Assembly: GCA_945952585.1 (NCBI GenBank)
Contig: CAMFII010000004.1
Coordinates: 186,001-250,000, forward strand
Direction of reading: 5' to 3'
Source of the DNA: an uncultured Rhodobacter sp.
GTDB lineage: Bacteria > Pseudomonadota > Alphaproteobacteria > Rhodobacterales > Rhodobacteraceae
Length of the DNA stretch: 64,000 nt
The notes beneath the pieces are model-generated. The model was not told the origin of the DNA. It saw nothing but the letters and a program-made list of their open reading frames with translations, and made no database searches. Of the stretch, positions 26,099 to 33,141 are shown piece by piece (position 1 is the stretch's first letter; each line of letters opens with the position of its first letter). A program made the translations under genes and the position numbers.

Positions 26099-27010
26099 TC
26101 AGGCAGGGGCCCCGGGGAAGGACAGGCCGGCCCCGTCTGTTGGCGGCAGCAGGCGCGGACCGGTGCCCGGCCGCCTCTCGGCCAGGGCCGCCCGCAACAG
26201 CGGCATCGGCAGGCGCCGGTCAAGCAGCGCGCGGTAGAGGCGGAACAGGCCCGGCCTGAGGAAGGGCGACCAGTGGCAGATCTGGGCCTGCGTGCCGCCA
26301 AGGCGGAAGCCGAGGTCGCGCAGTGCCGCCGCAGCCGCCGGATCGTCGGCGCGCAGGTCGGTCCAGCCCGCATGCGGCTTGGACAAACCGCACGCAACCG
26401 AGGCATGGGTTCCACCCGAAAGCAGGGCCTCCAGCATGAAATCGAACATCCGGTTGGCCCGGGTGGTCACGTTCAGGACCTGGATGGTCCGGCCGGTTTC
26501 CGTCGCCATTGCCGAGTCCGCCGGGCCGCGAAACTCGGCTGCGGACATGAGGATCGCGAGGCCCAACGCACCGGGTTCGATCTGGGGCAGGGCAGACAGC
26601 GCCACCCGTGCGCCAAGCGAATGGGCAATCAGGTCGACCTGCCGCCCGGGGTCGATGCGGCGGACGAGCCCGACGAGTTTCGCCAAGGCACGGCCCGCCT
26701 GCGGCGCCCGGCCATGGGCCGCCCAGAGCGTTCCACGGGACTGCCAGCCGAAGGCGAGGCCAAGCCCGCCCTCCCGACGCCCGAAGCCCAGATGGCGCGG
26801 CCAGCTTATGGCCTTCCGGTCCGGATGCTCGGGGCGCAGGGCCAGGATATGTTCATGCGGACATTGACCGGGCAGATCGGGCTGAAAGCGAAAGCCGTGG
26901 ACCATTGCGACAACGGGTGCGCGCGGCGGAAGCCTGTCGAGCGCCGCGCGCAGGTCAGCCTCGTCCAGGTGAAGGCCCTCGCTGTCTGCATTTACCCTGA
27001 TGACTGCCAT
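26099..27010 (-). CDS. Alpha/beta hydrolase (esterase/lipase-like)
   Basis: A 303-aa cytoplasmic hydrolase. VVAMVHGFRFQPDLPG matches the oxyanion-hole HG motif, and DLIAHSLGARVAL is the nucleophile elbow with Ser in A-H-S-L-G. The remaining triad residues are not certain. The pattern recalls alpha/beta hydrolases of the DUF900 kind, but the substrate is unknown. The ATG at 27010 is chosen; the frame is open upstream into the metZ leader region. Downstream, the same frame runs on past the TGA into the unidentified remnant described for 25766-26098. Confidence 0.72.
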   Translation of the reverse strand: MAVIRVNADSEGLHLDEADLRAALDRLPPRAPVVAMVHGFRFQPDLPGQCPHEHILALRPEHPDRKAISWPRHLGFGRREGGLGLAFGWQSRGTLWAAHGRAPQAGRALAKLVGLVRRIDPGRQVDLIAHSLGARVALSALPQIEPGALGLAILMSAAEFRGPADSAMATETGRTIQVLNVTTRANRMFDFMLEALLSGGTHASVACGLSKPHAGWTDLRADDPAAAAALRDLGFRLGGTQAQICHWSPFLRPGLFRLYRALLDRRLPMPLLRAALAERRPGTGPRLLPPTDGAGLSFPGAPA

Positions 27011-27155
27011 GCGACGCCAAGCTCTGCTCAGTCGACAAAATCTGGTGGTTTGCCCCGGCAGGCTACGCAAGGGCTGCAACAGCTGCGTGACTGCCGCATT
27101 GCAGCAGCATGACGGTTGCGCCCCGACGGTCCGTCCGACGACCCGCAAAGGGCCG

Positions 27156-27184
27156 TTGACCTGCGGCGGGCAGCGGCGTATGCC
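27156..27184 (+). promoter_or_regulatory. Probable promoter of the metZ riboswitch transcript
   Basis: TTGACC at 27156-27161 and TATGCC at 27179-27184 are spaced by 17 bases. Transcription starting about seven bases later would begin at about 27191, exactly the first base of the riboswitch P1 stem. The -10 match is only partial. Confidence 0.5.
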
Positions 27185-27188
27185 AACC

Positions 27189-27244
27189 GGCGTGGCGATT
27201 TGTTACCGGATTGCGGGCCACGTTAAACAAGCCGCTAAAGAGGT
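27189..27244 (+). promoter_or_regulatory. SAM-II riboswitch upstream of metZ
   Basis: The sequence fits the SAM-II (metA-type) aptamer of alphaproteobacteria. P1 is CGTGGC (27191-27196) with GCCACG (27217-27222). Between them is GATTTGTTACCGGATTGCGG, followed by the conserved TTAAACAA and GCCGCTAAAGAGG that form the pseudoknot and ligand pocket. SAM-II elements are known upstream of methionine genes including metZ/metX homologues. Position, orientation and downstream gene all agree. High SAM should lower metZ expression. Confidence 0.92.
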
Positions 27245-27260
27245 GAGGGACGCCCGGCGA

Positions 27261-27294
27261 CCCCCGATGCCTCTTTCAAGGCCGGGGGTTTTTT
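27261..27294 (+). terminator. Intrinsic terminator (attenuator) in the metZ leader
   Basis: CCCCCG (27261-27266) pairs with CGGGGG (27283-27288) and GCCT (27269-27272) with AGGC (27279-27282), leaving a 2-base bulge and a 6-base loop, followed by six T. It lies 16 bases after the SAM-II aptamer and about 40 bases before the metZ start, so the riboswitch probably acts at least partly by transcription termination. Confidence 0.8.
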
Positions 27295-27335
27295 CTTGCG
27301 CAGCGCACTGGGATGGGCGCGGGAAGGGAAGGACG

Positions 27336-28517
27336 ATGACGAAGGACTGGAACCGCCGCACGAAGCTGGTGCATCAGGGCAGCCGCCGCAGCCAGTACGG
27401 CGAGATGGCCGAGGCGATCTTCCTGACGCAGGGGTTCGCCTATGACAGCGCCGAGCAGGCCGAGGCCCGTTTCATCAAGGCGGATGAGGACGAGTTCATC
27501 TATGCCCGCTATGGCAACCCCACGACCCGCATGTTCGAAGAACGGATTGCCGCGATCGAGGGCACCGAGGACGCCTTTGCGACCGCCAGCGGCATGGCGG
27601 CGGTCAACGGCGCGCTGACCTCGCTTCTGCGGGCGGGCGATCATGTCGTGTCGAGCCGGGCGCTCTTCGGCTCCTGCCTTTATATCCTTGAAGAGGTGCT
27701 GACCCGTTACGGCGTGAAGGTCACCTTCGTCGACGGCACCGACCTCGACCAGTGGCGCGCGGCGGTTACGCCGGGCACGAAGGCGGTGTTCTTCGAATCC
27801 ATGTCGAACCCGACGCTCGAGATCATCGACATCGAGGCCGTGTCGAAGATCGCCCATGCCGAAGGTGCGCTGGTCATCGTGGACAATGTCTTCACGACGC
27901 CCGTGTTCAGCCGTGCGGTCGACCAGGGGGCGGATGTCATCGTCTATTCGACCACGAAGCATATCGACGGACAGGGTCGGGCGCTTGGCGGAGTGATCTG
28001 CGGCACGACCGAGTTCATCCGCAAGACTGTCGAGCCCTACATGAAGCACACCGGCGGTTCGATGAGTCCCTTCACCGCCTGGATCATGCTCAACGGCATG
28101 GTCACACTCGACCTGCGCTGTCGGGCGATGGCTGAGGGCGCGGAGCGGATCGCGGCGGCGCTGGAAGGCCATCCGAAACTGTCGAAGGTCATTTATCCCG
28201 GCCTTGCCTCCCATCCGCAGGCCGACTTGGCCGAGCGGCAGATGGGTTCGGGCGGCACGCTTGTCACCTTTGACATAGCGGCGGGCAAAGAGGCGGCGTT
28301 CCGCTTCATGAACGCGCTCGAGATCGCCAAGATCTCGAACAACCTCGGCGATGCCAAGACGATCGCGACGCATCCGGCCACCACGACTCACCAGCGCCTG
28401 CCGGCTGACCAGAAGGAAAAGCTCGGGATCACCCCCGGCCTGATCCGCCTTTCGGTCGGGCTGGAAGACGCCGATGACCTGATCGCCGACCTTATGCAGG
28501 CGCTCGACCAGGCCTGA
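27336..28517 (+). CDS. metZ: O-succinylhomoserine sulfhydrylase
   Basis: A 393-aa PLP enzyme of the Cys/Met metabolism family that makes homocysteine from O-succinylhomoserine and sulfide. Features are YARYGNPTTRMFEERIAAIEG, SGMAAVNGAL and the PLP lysine Lys208 in YSTTKHIDGQG. The C-terminal TIATHPATTTHQRLP is typical of MetZ. GGAAGGA precedes the ATG at 27336; earlier in-frame codons lie inside the leader RNA. A SAM-II riboswitch and terminator precede it. A G/C hairpin follows at 28531. Confidence 0.93.
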   Translation: MTKDWNRRTKLVHQGSRRSQYGEMAEAIFLTQGFAYDSAEQAEARFIKADEDEFIYARYGNPTTRMFEERIAAIEGTEDAFATASGMAAVNGALTSLLRAGDHVVSSRALFGSCLYILEEVLTRYGVKVTFVDGTDLDQWRAAVTPGTKAVFFESMSNPTLEIIDIEAVSKIAHAEGALVIVDNVFTTPVFSRAVDQGADVIVYSTTKHIDGQGRALGGVICGTTEFIRKTVEPYMKHTGGSMSPFTAWIMLNGMVTLDLRCRAMAEGAERIAAALEGHPKLSKVIYPGLASHPQADLAERQMGSGGTLVTFDIAAGKEAAFRFMNALEIAKISNNLGDAKTIATHPATTTHQRLPADQKEKLGITPGLIRLSVGLEDADDLIADLMQALDQA

Positions 28518-28530
28518 TTGCGGACAAACC

Positions 28531-28561
28531 GGGGGCGTGCGGGTGATCCGATGTCGCCCCC
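28531..28561 (+). terminator. G/C hairpin after metZ
   Basis: GGGGGCG (28531-28537) and CGCCCCC (28555-28561) form a 7-bp stem with a 17-base loop, 13 bases after the metZ stop. There is no T run, so termination strength is uncertain. Confidence 0.45.
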
Positions 28562-28582
28562 GGGTCGTATTCGTTCGGTAAG

Positions 28583-28629
28583 GGTGGACGTAAGGCTTGT
28601 GGAACCCCACATAATGCAGCCTTGCCACC
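28583..28629 (+). promoter_or_regulatory. Structured 5' leader of folE2 (candidate folE-motif / THF-II-like riboswitch)
   Basis: Three nested stems are visible: GGTGG (28583-28587) with CCACC (28625-28629), AAGGCT (28592-28597) with AGCCTT (28618-28623), and TGTGG (28598-28602) with CCACA (28607-28611) closing an AACC loop. Internal loops are asymmetric (ACGT against a single G, and a 6-base TAATGC bulge). It ends 25 bases before the folE2 start. The folE motif (THF-II riboswitch) is known upstream of folE genes in alphaproteobacteria. I cannot confirm the consensus by eye, so the class is a suggestion. Confidence 0.42.
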
Positions 28630-28654
28630 ACGTGACCGAAAAGGGGGCGCTGCC

Positions 28655-29746
28655 ATGAACATCCTGACGCCATTCGCCGAGCGCAAGCCGAGCCGGGAAG
28701 AGGCCGAAGCCGCATTGGCCATACTGCGCCAGTGGGCGGGACGTTCCTCGGATGCCGAGATCGCGACGCTCGATTCCTCGGTGGCTATGCTCATTCCGGG
28801 CAACGGCTATCCGGCGCTGAGCCGCGAATACCCGGAAGAGTTCGAGGTTGACGACGCCTACAAATCCACGCTGCCCGACCTGCAGAACGGTCCGGCGAGC
28901 CTCATCAAGGGCGCGCGGACCCAGATCCAGCATGTCGGCATCTCGAACTTCCGCCTGCCGATCCGCTATCGGACGCGGGACAACGGCGATCTTCTGCTCG
29001 AGACCAGCGTGACCGGCACGGTCAGCCTCGAGGCCGAGAAGAAGGGCATCAACATGAGCCGCATCATGCGGTCCTTCTATGGCCATGCCGAACGCGACTT
29101 CAGCTTCGAGGTGATCGAGCACGCGCTGGACGACTACAAGCGCGACCTCGAAAGCTTCGACGCCCGGATCCAGATGCGCTTCTCGTTCCCGGTGAAGGTG
29201 AAGTCGCTGCGGTCCGGCCTTTCGGGCTGGCAGTATTACGACATCGCGCTGGAACTGGTCGACCGGGCCGGGGTCCGCAAGAAGATCATGCATCTCGACT
29301 ACGTCTATTCCTCGACCTGCCCCTGCTCGCTGGAGCTGTCGGAACACGCCCGGCGCGAGCGCGGCCAACTGGCAACGCCGCATTCGCAGCGGTCGGTTGC
29401 GCGCATCTCGGTCGAGGTGGTGGGCAAGCAATGCCTGTGGTTCGAGGACCTGATCGAGATCGCCCGCTCGGCGGTGCCGACGGAAACGCAGGTCATGGTC
29501 AAGCGCGAGGATGAACAGGCCTTTGCCGAGCTGAACGCTGCGAACCCGATCTTCGTCGAGGATGCCGCGCGCAGCTTCTGCGAGGCGCTGGAGCGTGACC
29601 CGCGGGTCGGCGATTTCCGCGTGGTGGCGAGCCATCAGGAAAGCCTGCACAGCCATGACGCGGTCAGCCTCCTGACCCAAGGCGAGACCTTCTCGGCAGA
29701 GAGCCTCGACCCTCGGCTCTTCGCCTCGCTCGTGCACACGGGCTAA
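28655..29746 (+). CDS. folE2: GTP cyclohydrolase FolE2 (type IB)
   Basis: A 363-aa enzyme that converts GTP to 7,8-dihydroneopterin triphosphate for folate and queuosine synthesis, using varied metals rather than strictly zinc. The signature is DYVYSSTCPCSLELSEHAR (Cys222 and Cys224) followed by TPHSQRS (His243 region). The N-terminal half has DLQNGPASLIKGARTQIQHVG. It starts at the ATG 28655 after AAGGGGGCG. A structured leader precedes it. folB and folP, later steps of the same pathway, are at 44.4-46.4 kb. Confidence 0.93.
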   Translation: MNILTPFAERKPSREEAEAALAILRQWAGRSSDAEIATLDSSVAMLIPGNGYPALSREYPEEFEVDDAYKSTLPDLQNGPASLIKGARTQIQHVGISNFRLPIRYRTRDNGDLLLETSVTGTVSLEAEKKGINMSRIMRSFYGHAERDFSFEVIEHALDDYKRDLESFDARIQMRFSFPVKVKSLRSGLSGWQYYDIALELVDRAGVRKKIMHLDYVYSSTCPCSLELSEHARRERGQLATPHSQRSVARISVEVVGKQCLWFEDLIEIARSAVPTETQVMVKREDEQAFAELNAANPIFVEDAARSFCEALERDPRVGDFRVVASHQESLHSHDAVSLLTQGETFSAESLDPRLFASLVHTG

Positions 29747-29786
29747 GACCGCCGGACGCGCCTTGACAGGCCGCGCGGGGCTGTCC

Positions 29787-31247
29787 ATGCCTTCACGCAT
29801 GATTGACCTGCGCCCCGTGGGCTACATCGTCGCGGTGATGATCGTCGTTCTCGGCGTGCTCATGCTCATTCCCGCGGCGGTGGACTGGGTGGCGGAGTCG
29901 GGAAACCAGCGGGCGTTCCTGACCTGCGCGGTCGTTTCCGTTTCCTTCGGCCTGTGTCTGGCCCTGGCGACGCGCAACTCGCTAGGGCAGGCCATTTCGG
30001 TCCGGCAGGCCTTCCTGTTGACGGCGGCGATCTGGATTGTCGTTCCGCTGGTTGGTTCTCTGCCGCTTATGGTCGGGGCTCCCAATGCCCGTTTCGTCGA
30101 TGCCTATTTCGAGGCGGTTTCCGGAATCACCACGACAGGATCGACCGTGATCGTCGGCCTGGACAAGCTTCCAGCGGGGATGAATCTGTGGCGTGGGATG
30201 CTGAACTGGCTGGGCGGCCTCGGCATCGCCTTCGTCGCGATGATCTTCCTGCCGGTGATGCGCGTCGGCGGCATGCAATTCTTCCGGACTGAAGGGTTCG
30301 ACACCTTCGGCAAGATCGCGCCCAGGGCCACCGACATCGCCCTGTCGCTGCTATGGGTCTATGCCGGGCTGACCGTGGCTTGTGCGCTGACTTACCTCGC
30401 GGTCGGAATGACGCCGCTGGATGCCGTGGTCAATGCCATGGCCTCGATCGCGACCGGGGGGTTTTCGCCCACCGACATGTCGTTCACCAAGTACCAGGGC
30501 GCTGGCGAATATGCCGGGGCGCTGTTCATGATCCTCGGCAGCCTGCCCTATATCCGCTACGTCCAGATGATCACCGGCAGCCCGGTGGTGATGTGGCGAG
30601 ACCGGCAGGCGCGGTCCTATGTGACGTGGTTGCTGATCGCCGTGGTCATGGTCACGGTCTGGCGGCTCAGCGCTCATGGCGGCGCGGTCGAGCCGGTGTT
30701 CCGCGAGGCGCTGTTCAACCTGACCTCGATCATGAGCGGCACCGGGTTCTTTTCGGGCTCCTTCGGGGGATGGGGCAGTTTCTCGATGGTGGTGGCCTTC
30801 GCGGTCGGGCTGATTGGCGGCTGTTCCTCGTCTAGCTCCGGGGCCCTGACCGTCTTCCGGGTGAAGGTCTCGCTTTCGGCGATCATGGCGCAGATGCGCC
30901 TCATCGCCTCGCCCAGCCAGATCATCCCGGTCAAGTACGATGGCCGGACCGTCGATGACGAGACGATGAACGGCATCGTGATGTATGTCTGCGCCTATAT
31001 CCTGACGATCGGCGTGATGAGCGTCGCGGTGACGCTGGTCGGCGTCGATACCGAGTCGGCGCTGATGGCGGTGTGGACCTCGATCGGGAACATCGGCTAC
31101 GGCTACGGCCCGCTCGTCGCGCCGACCGGCACCTTTGTCGACTTTCCTGATCCGGCGAAGGTGCTTCTGATCGCGACAATGCTCATGGGGCGGCTCGCGC
31201 TGCTGTCGATCTTCGTCATCGTCATGCCAAGGTTCTGGATGCGCTGA
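29787..31247 (+). CDS. trkH: TrkH-family potassium uptake membrane protein
   Basis: A 486-aa polytopic membrane protein with the four selectivity-filter-like loops of the TrkH/KtrB family: SGITTTGSTV, ASIATGGFSPTD, LTSIMSGTGFFSG and SIGNIGYGYGP. NWLGGLGIAFVAMIFLP is another family hallmark. It moves K+ with regulatory TrkA subunits, which are not in the window. The first ATG at 29787 is chosen; a TTG at 29763 and an ATG at 29799 are alternatives and no clear ribosome binding site decides. A strong terminator follows. Confidence 0.93.
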   Translation: MPSRMIDLRPVGYIVAVMIVVLGVLMLIPAAVDWVAESGNQRAFLTCAVVSVSFGLCLALATRNSLGQAISVRQAFLLTAAIWIVVPLVGSLPLMVGAPNARFVDAYFEAVSGITTTGSTVIVGLDKLPAGMNLWRGMLNWLGGLGIAFVAMIFLPVMRVGGMQFFRTEGFDTFGKIAPRATDIALSLLWVYAGLTVACALTYLAVGMTPLDAVVNAMASIATGGFSPTDMSFTKYQGAGEYAGALFMILGSLPYIRYVQMITGSPVVMWRDRQARSYVTWLLIAVVMVTVWRLSAHGGAVEPVFREALFNLTSIMSGTGFFSGSFGGWGSFSMVVAFAVGLIGGCSSSSSGALTVFRVKVSLSAIMAQMRLIASPSQIIPVKYDGRTVDDETMNGIVMYVCAYILTIGVMSVAVTLVGVDTESALMAVWTSIGNIGYGYGPLVAPTGTFVDFPDPAKVLLIATMLMGRLALLSIFVIVMPRFWMR

Positions 31248-31297
31248 AGCCGGCGCCGCACCTTGCCCCATGTGGCAGGGGAGGCACCGGCTTTCCC
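31247..31297 (+). terminator. Terminator after trkH
   Basis: AAGCCGG (31247-31253) pairs with CCGGCTT (31287-31293), followed by TCCC. The intervening bases include a G-rich/C-rich pair of segments (CCTTGCCCC and CAGGGGAGG) that can extend the stem. It overlaps the trkH stop codon and precedes the convergent ketoacyl synthase gene. Confidence 0.6.
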
Positions 31298-31311
31298 GTC
31301 GGATTGGTGCG

Positions 31312-32580
31312 TCAGTCCAGCCGGCTGAAGACCAGCGCCGCGTTGACGCCGCCGAAGCCGAAGGCGTTCGACAGCACATGCTTGACCGTGCTGCGCCGCG
31401 CTTTGCCCGTGACAAGGTCGAAGCCCTGCGCCCCCTCCATCGGCGTGTCGATGTTCAGCCCGGCCGGAAGCACCTGGTCGCGCAGGGCCAGAACCGAAAA
31501 CGCAGCTTCGATCGCCCCGGCCGCACCCAGCATGTGCCCTGTCGCCGACTTGGTCGAACTCACCGGCACGCCGCCGCCGCCAGGACCGAAGACCTGCGTC
31601 AAGGCGGCAAGCTCGGCCGCGTCGCCGACCGGCGTCGATGTCGCATGGGCGTTGACGTATCCAATTTCGGCCGCGGCGACCCCGGCCATGGCCAGCGCCA
31701 TTTCCATCGCTCGTGCCGCCTCGCGGCCATCCGCCCAGCCGGCGGTGACGTGATGGGCATCCGTGGTCGTTCCATACCCCGTCACGGCGGCAAGCGGCCG
31801 GGCGCCCCGCGCCACGGCATGGCTGAGCCGCTCGATGACCAGCATGGCCGCCCCTTCGGACAGGACGAAACCCTCATGCGCCACATCGAAGGGGCGAGAG
31901 GCGCGTCCAGGATCGTCATTGAAGCCAAAGGCCAGCGCCCGCGCAGCGGTGAAGCCGCCGATGGCGACCGGATCGACGCAAGCCTCGGTCCCGCCGCAGA
32001 TCGCGATGTCGGCCTCGCCCGAGCGGATCAGCCGCATCGCGTCGCCGATCGCCTGCGCCGACGCCGCACAAGCGGTGACCGGCGCACCGGAAGGACCGTG
32101 AAAGCCGAAGCGGATCGAGATCTGGCCGGTCGCGAGGTTCGGCAGGAACGACGGAACGACAAAAGGCGACAGGCGCCGCACCCCGGACGTCCGGATCGTT
32201 TCGGCCGCGGCGGTGATCGCAGGCACCCCACCGACTCCGGTGCCGATGATGGTCGCCGTGCGCCGGCCCTGCTCGGGCGTGTCGGGATGCCAGCCGGCCT
32301 GATCCAGCGCCTCCTGCGCGGCGGCGACGGCGTAATGGATGAAAAGGTCGGTCTTGCGCAGGTCCTGCGGGGACATCGCCGCTTCGGGATCGAAGCCGAA
32401 GGATCCTTCGCTGGCAGACGGGACAAGACCCGCGATCCCGCATTTCCAGCCGTCGCTGTTGAAGCGAGTGTTCCTGACAATCCCGCTTTCACCCGCCAGA
32501 AGCCTGGACCAGGTGGCCTTCATCCCCGCCCCGAGCGGGGTGATCGCGCCAAGGCCGGTGACAACGATGGGATCCTGCAT
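31312..32580 (-). CDS. Beta-ketoacyl-ACP synthase (KAS II / FabF-like)
   Basis: A 422-aa thiolase-fold condensing enzyme. The Cys-His-His triad is complete: Cys171 in VTACAASAQ, His312 in NAHATSTPVGD and His349 in KSATGHMLGAAG. The N-terminus reads MQDPIVVTGLGAITPLG. GGAGG lies before the ATG at 32580. No acyl carrier protein or other fatty acid genes are adjacent, and a marR gene sits just upstream with a palindromic site between. This suggests an accessory or regulated KAS rather than the main fabF of the fatty acid cluster. Confidence 0.9.
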   Translation of the reverse strand: MQDPIVVTGLGAITPLGAGMKATWSRLLAGESGIVRNTRFNSDGWKCGIAGLVPSASEGSFGFDPEAAMSPQDLRKTDLFIHYAVAAAQEALDQAGWHPDTPEQGRRTATIIGTGVGGVPAITAAAETIRTSGVRRLSPFVVPSFLPNLATGQISIRFGFHGPSGAPVTACAASAQAIGDAMRLIRSGEADIAICGGTEACVDPVAIGGFTAARALAFGFNDDPGRASRPFDVAHEGFVLSEGAAMLVIERLSHAVARGARPLAAVTGYGTTTDAHHVTAGWADGREAARAMEMALAMAGVAAAEIGYVNAHATSTPVGDAAELAALTQVFGPGGGGVPVSSTKSATGHMLGAAGAIEAAFSVLALRDQVLPAGLNIDTPMEGAQGFDLVTGKARRSTVKHVLSNAFGFGGVNAALVFSRLD

Positions 32581-32593
32581 TGCTATGCCTCCG

Positions 32594-32616
32594 TGTATTT
32601 GCACTGTGCATATACA
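32594..32616. promoter_or_regulatory. Near-perfect 23-bp palindrome, candidate MarR operator
   Basis: TGTATTTGCA (32594-32603), spacer CTG, then TGCATATACA (32607-32616). The two arms are inverted repeats differing at one position (T against A). The site lies 14 bases upstream of the ketoacyl synthase start and 36 bases after the marR stop. Its length and symmetry fit a MarR-family dimer site, so the marR product probably controls the synthase gene from here. Confidence 0.6.
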
Positions 32617-32651
32617 TCGTGCAGGGCAAGCACAAGATGGGGCGGCAGGGC

Positions 32652-33071
32652 TCAACCCTTGGAAAGGTGCTTCGCGACCCGCAGATAGGTCTCCGCATCG
32701 GCGACGGTCAAACCAGAGAGAAATTCCCTCTGGGCCTGCTGCCATTCGACAAGCAATTGATCCAGAAGGATTTCGCCGGTCTCCGTCAGTTCGCAGATAC
32801 GCGCCGGCCCGCTGGATCGAACCCGGCGGATCAGTGCCTTGGCTTCGAGCAGGTCGAGGTTGCGCGTCAGGCTGGTCCGGTCGAGCGAGACCTTGTGGGC
32901 CAGGCTCGCGACGGGTTCGCCGGGATGATAGCGGATCGTGGCGAGCAGCGAGAACTGCTGCACGGTGACGCCAAAGGGCTTCAGCTTGGCGTCATAGCGG
33001 CGCAGCAGCGTCCGGGCCGCCGAAACGGTGTTCAGCACAAGACAGCGGGCAAGGTCCTCGGGCAGGGTCAT
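32652..33071 (-). CDS. MarR family transcriptional regulator
   Basis: A 139-aa winged-helix regulator. Residues of about 35-100 give the DNA-binding domain (VQQFSLLATIRYHPGEPV, LAHKVSLDRTSLTRNLDLLEAKALI, RRVRSSGPARICELTETG). The first and last helices would form the dimer interface. The ketoacyl synthase gene follows on the same strand after a 71-base gap that holds a matching palindrome, so it probably regulates that gene. The ligand is unknown; an acyl or aromatic compound would fit the family. Confidence 0.88.
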   Translation of the reverse strand: MTLPEDLARCLVLNTVSAARTLLRRYDAKLKPFGVTVQQFSLLATIRYHPGEPVASLAHKVSLDRTSLTRNLDLLEAKALIRRVRSSGPARICELTETGEILLDQLLVEWQQAQREFLSGLTVADAETYLRVAKHLSKG

Positions 33072-33141
33072 CGCGCGACCTTGCGGGGCAGAGAAGGGCG
33101 GGTCAAGCGGTGGTTGGGCGGCCTGATGCGGCCGCCGCCCT

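Noticed and set aside
26099-26101. TGA at the end of the alpha/beta hydrolase as a selenocysteine codon
   Set aside because: The same frame is open for over 300 bases after it and has a cysteine-rich end, but there is no SECIS-like hairpin evident and the residues after TGA are Arg/Gly-rich and non-protein-like for about 40 codons.
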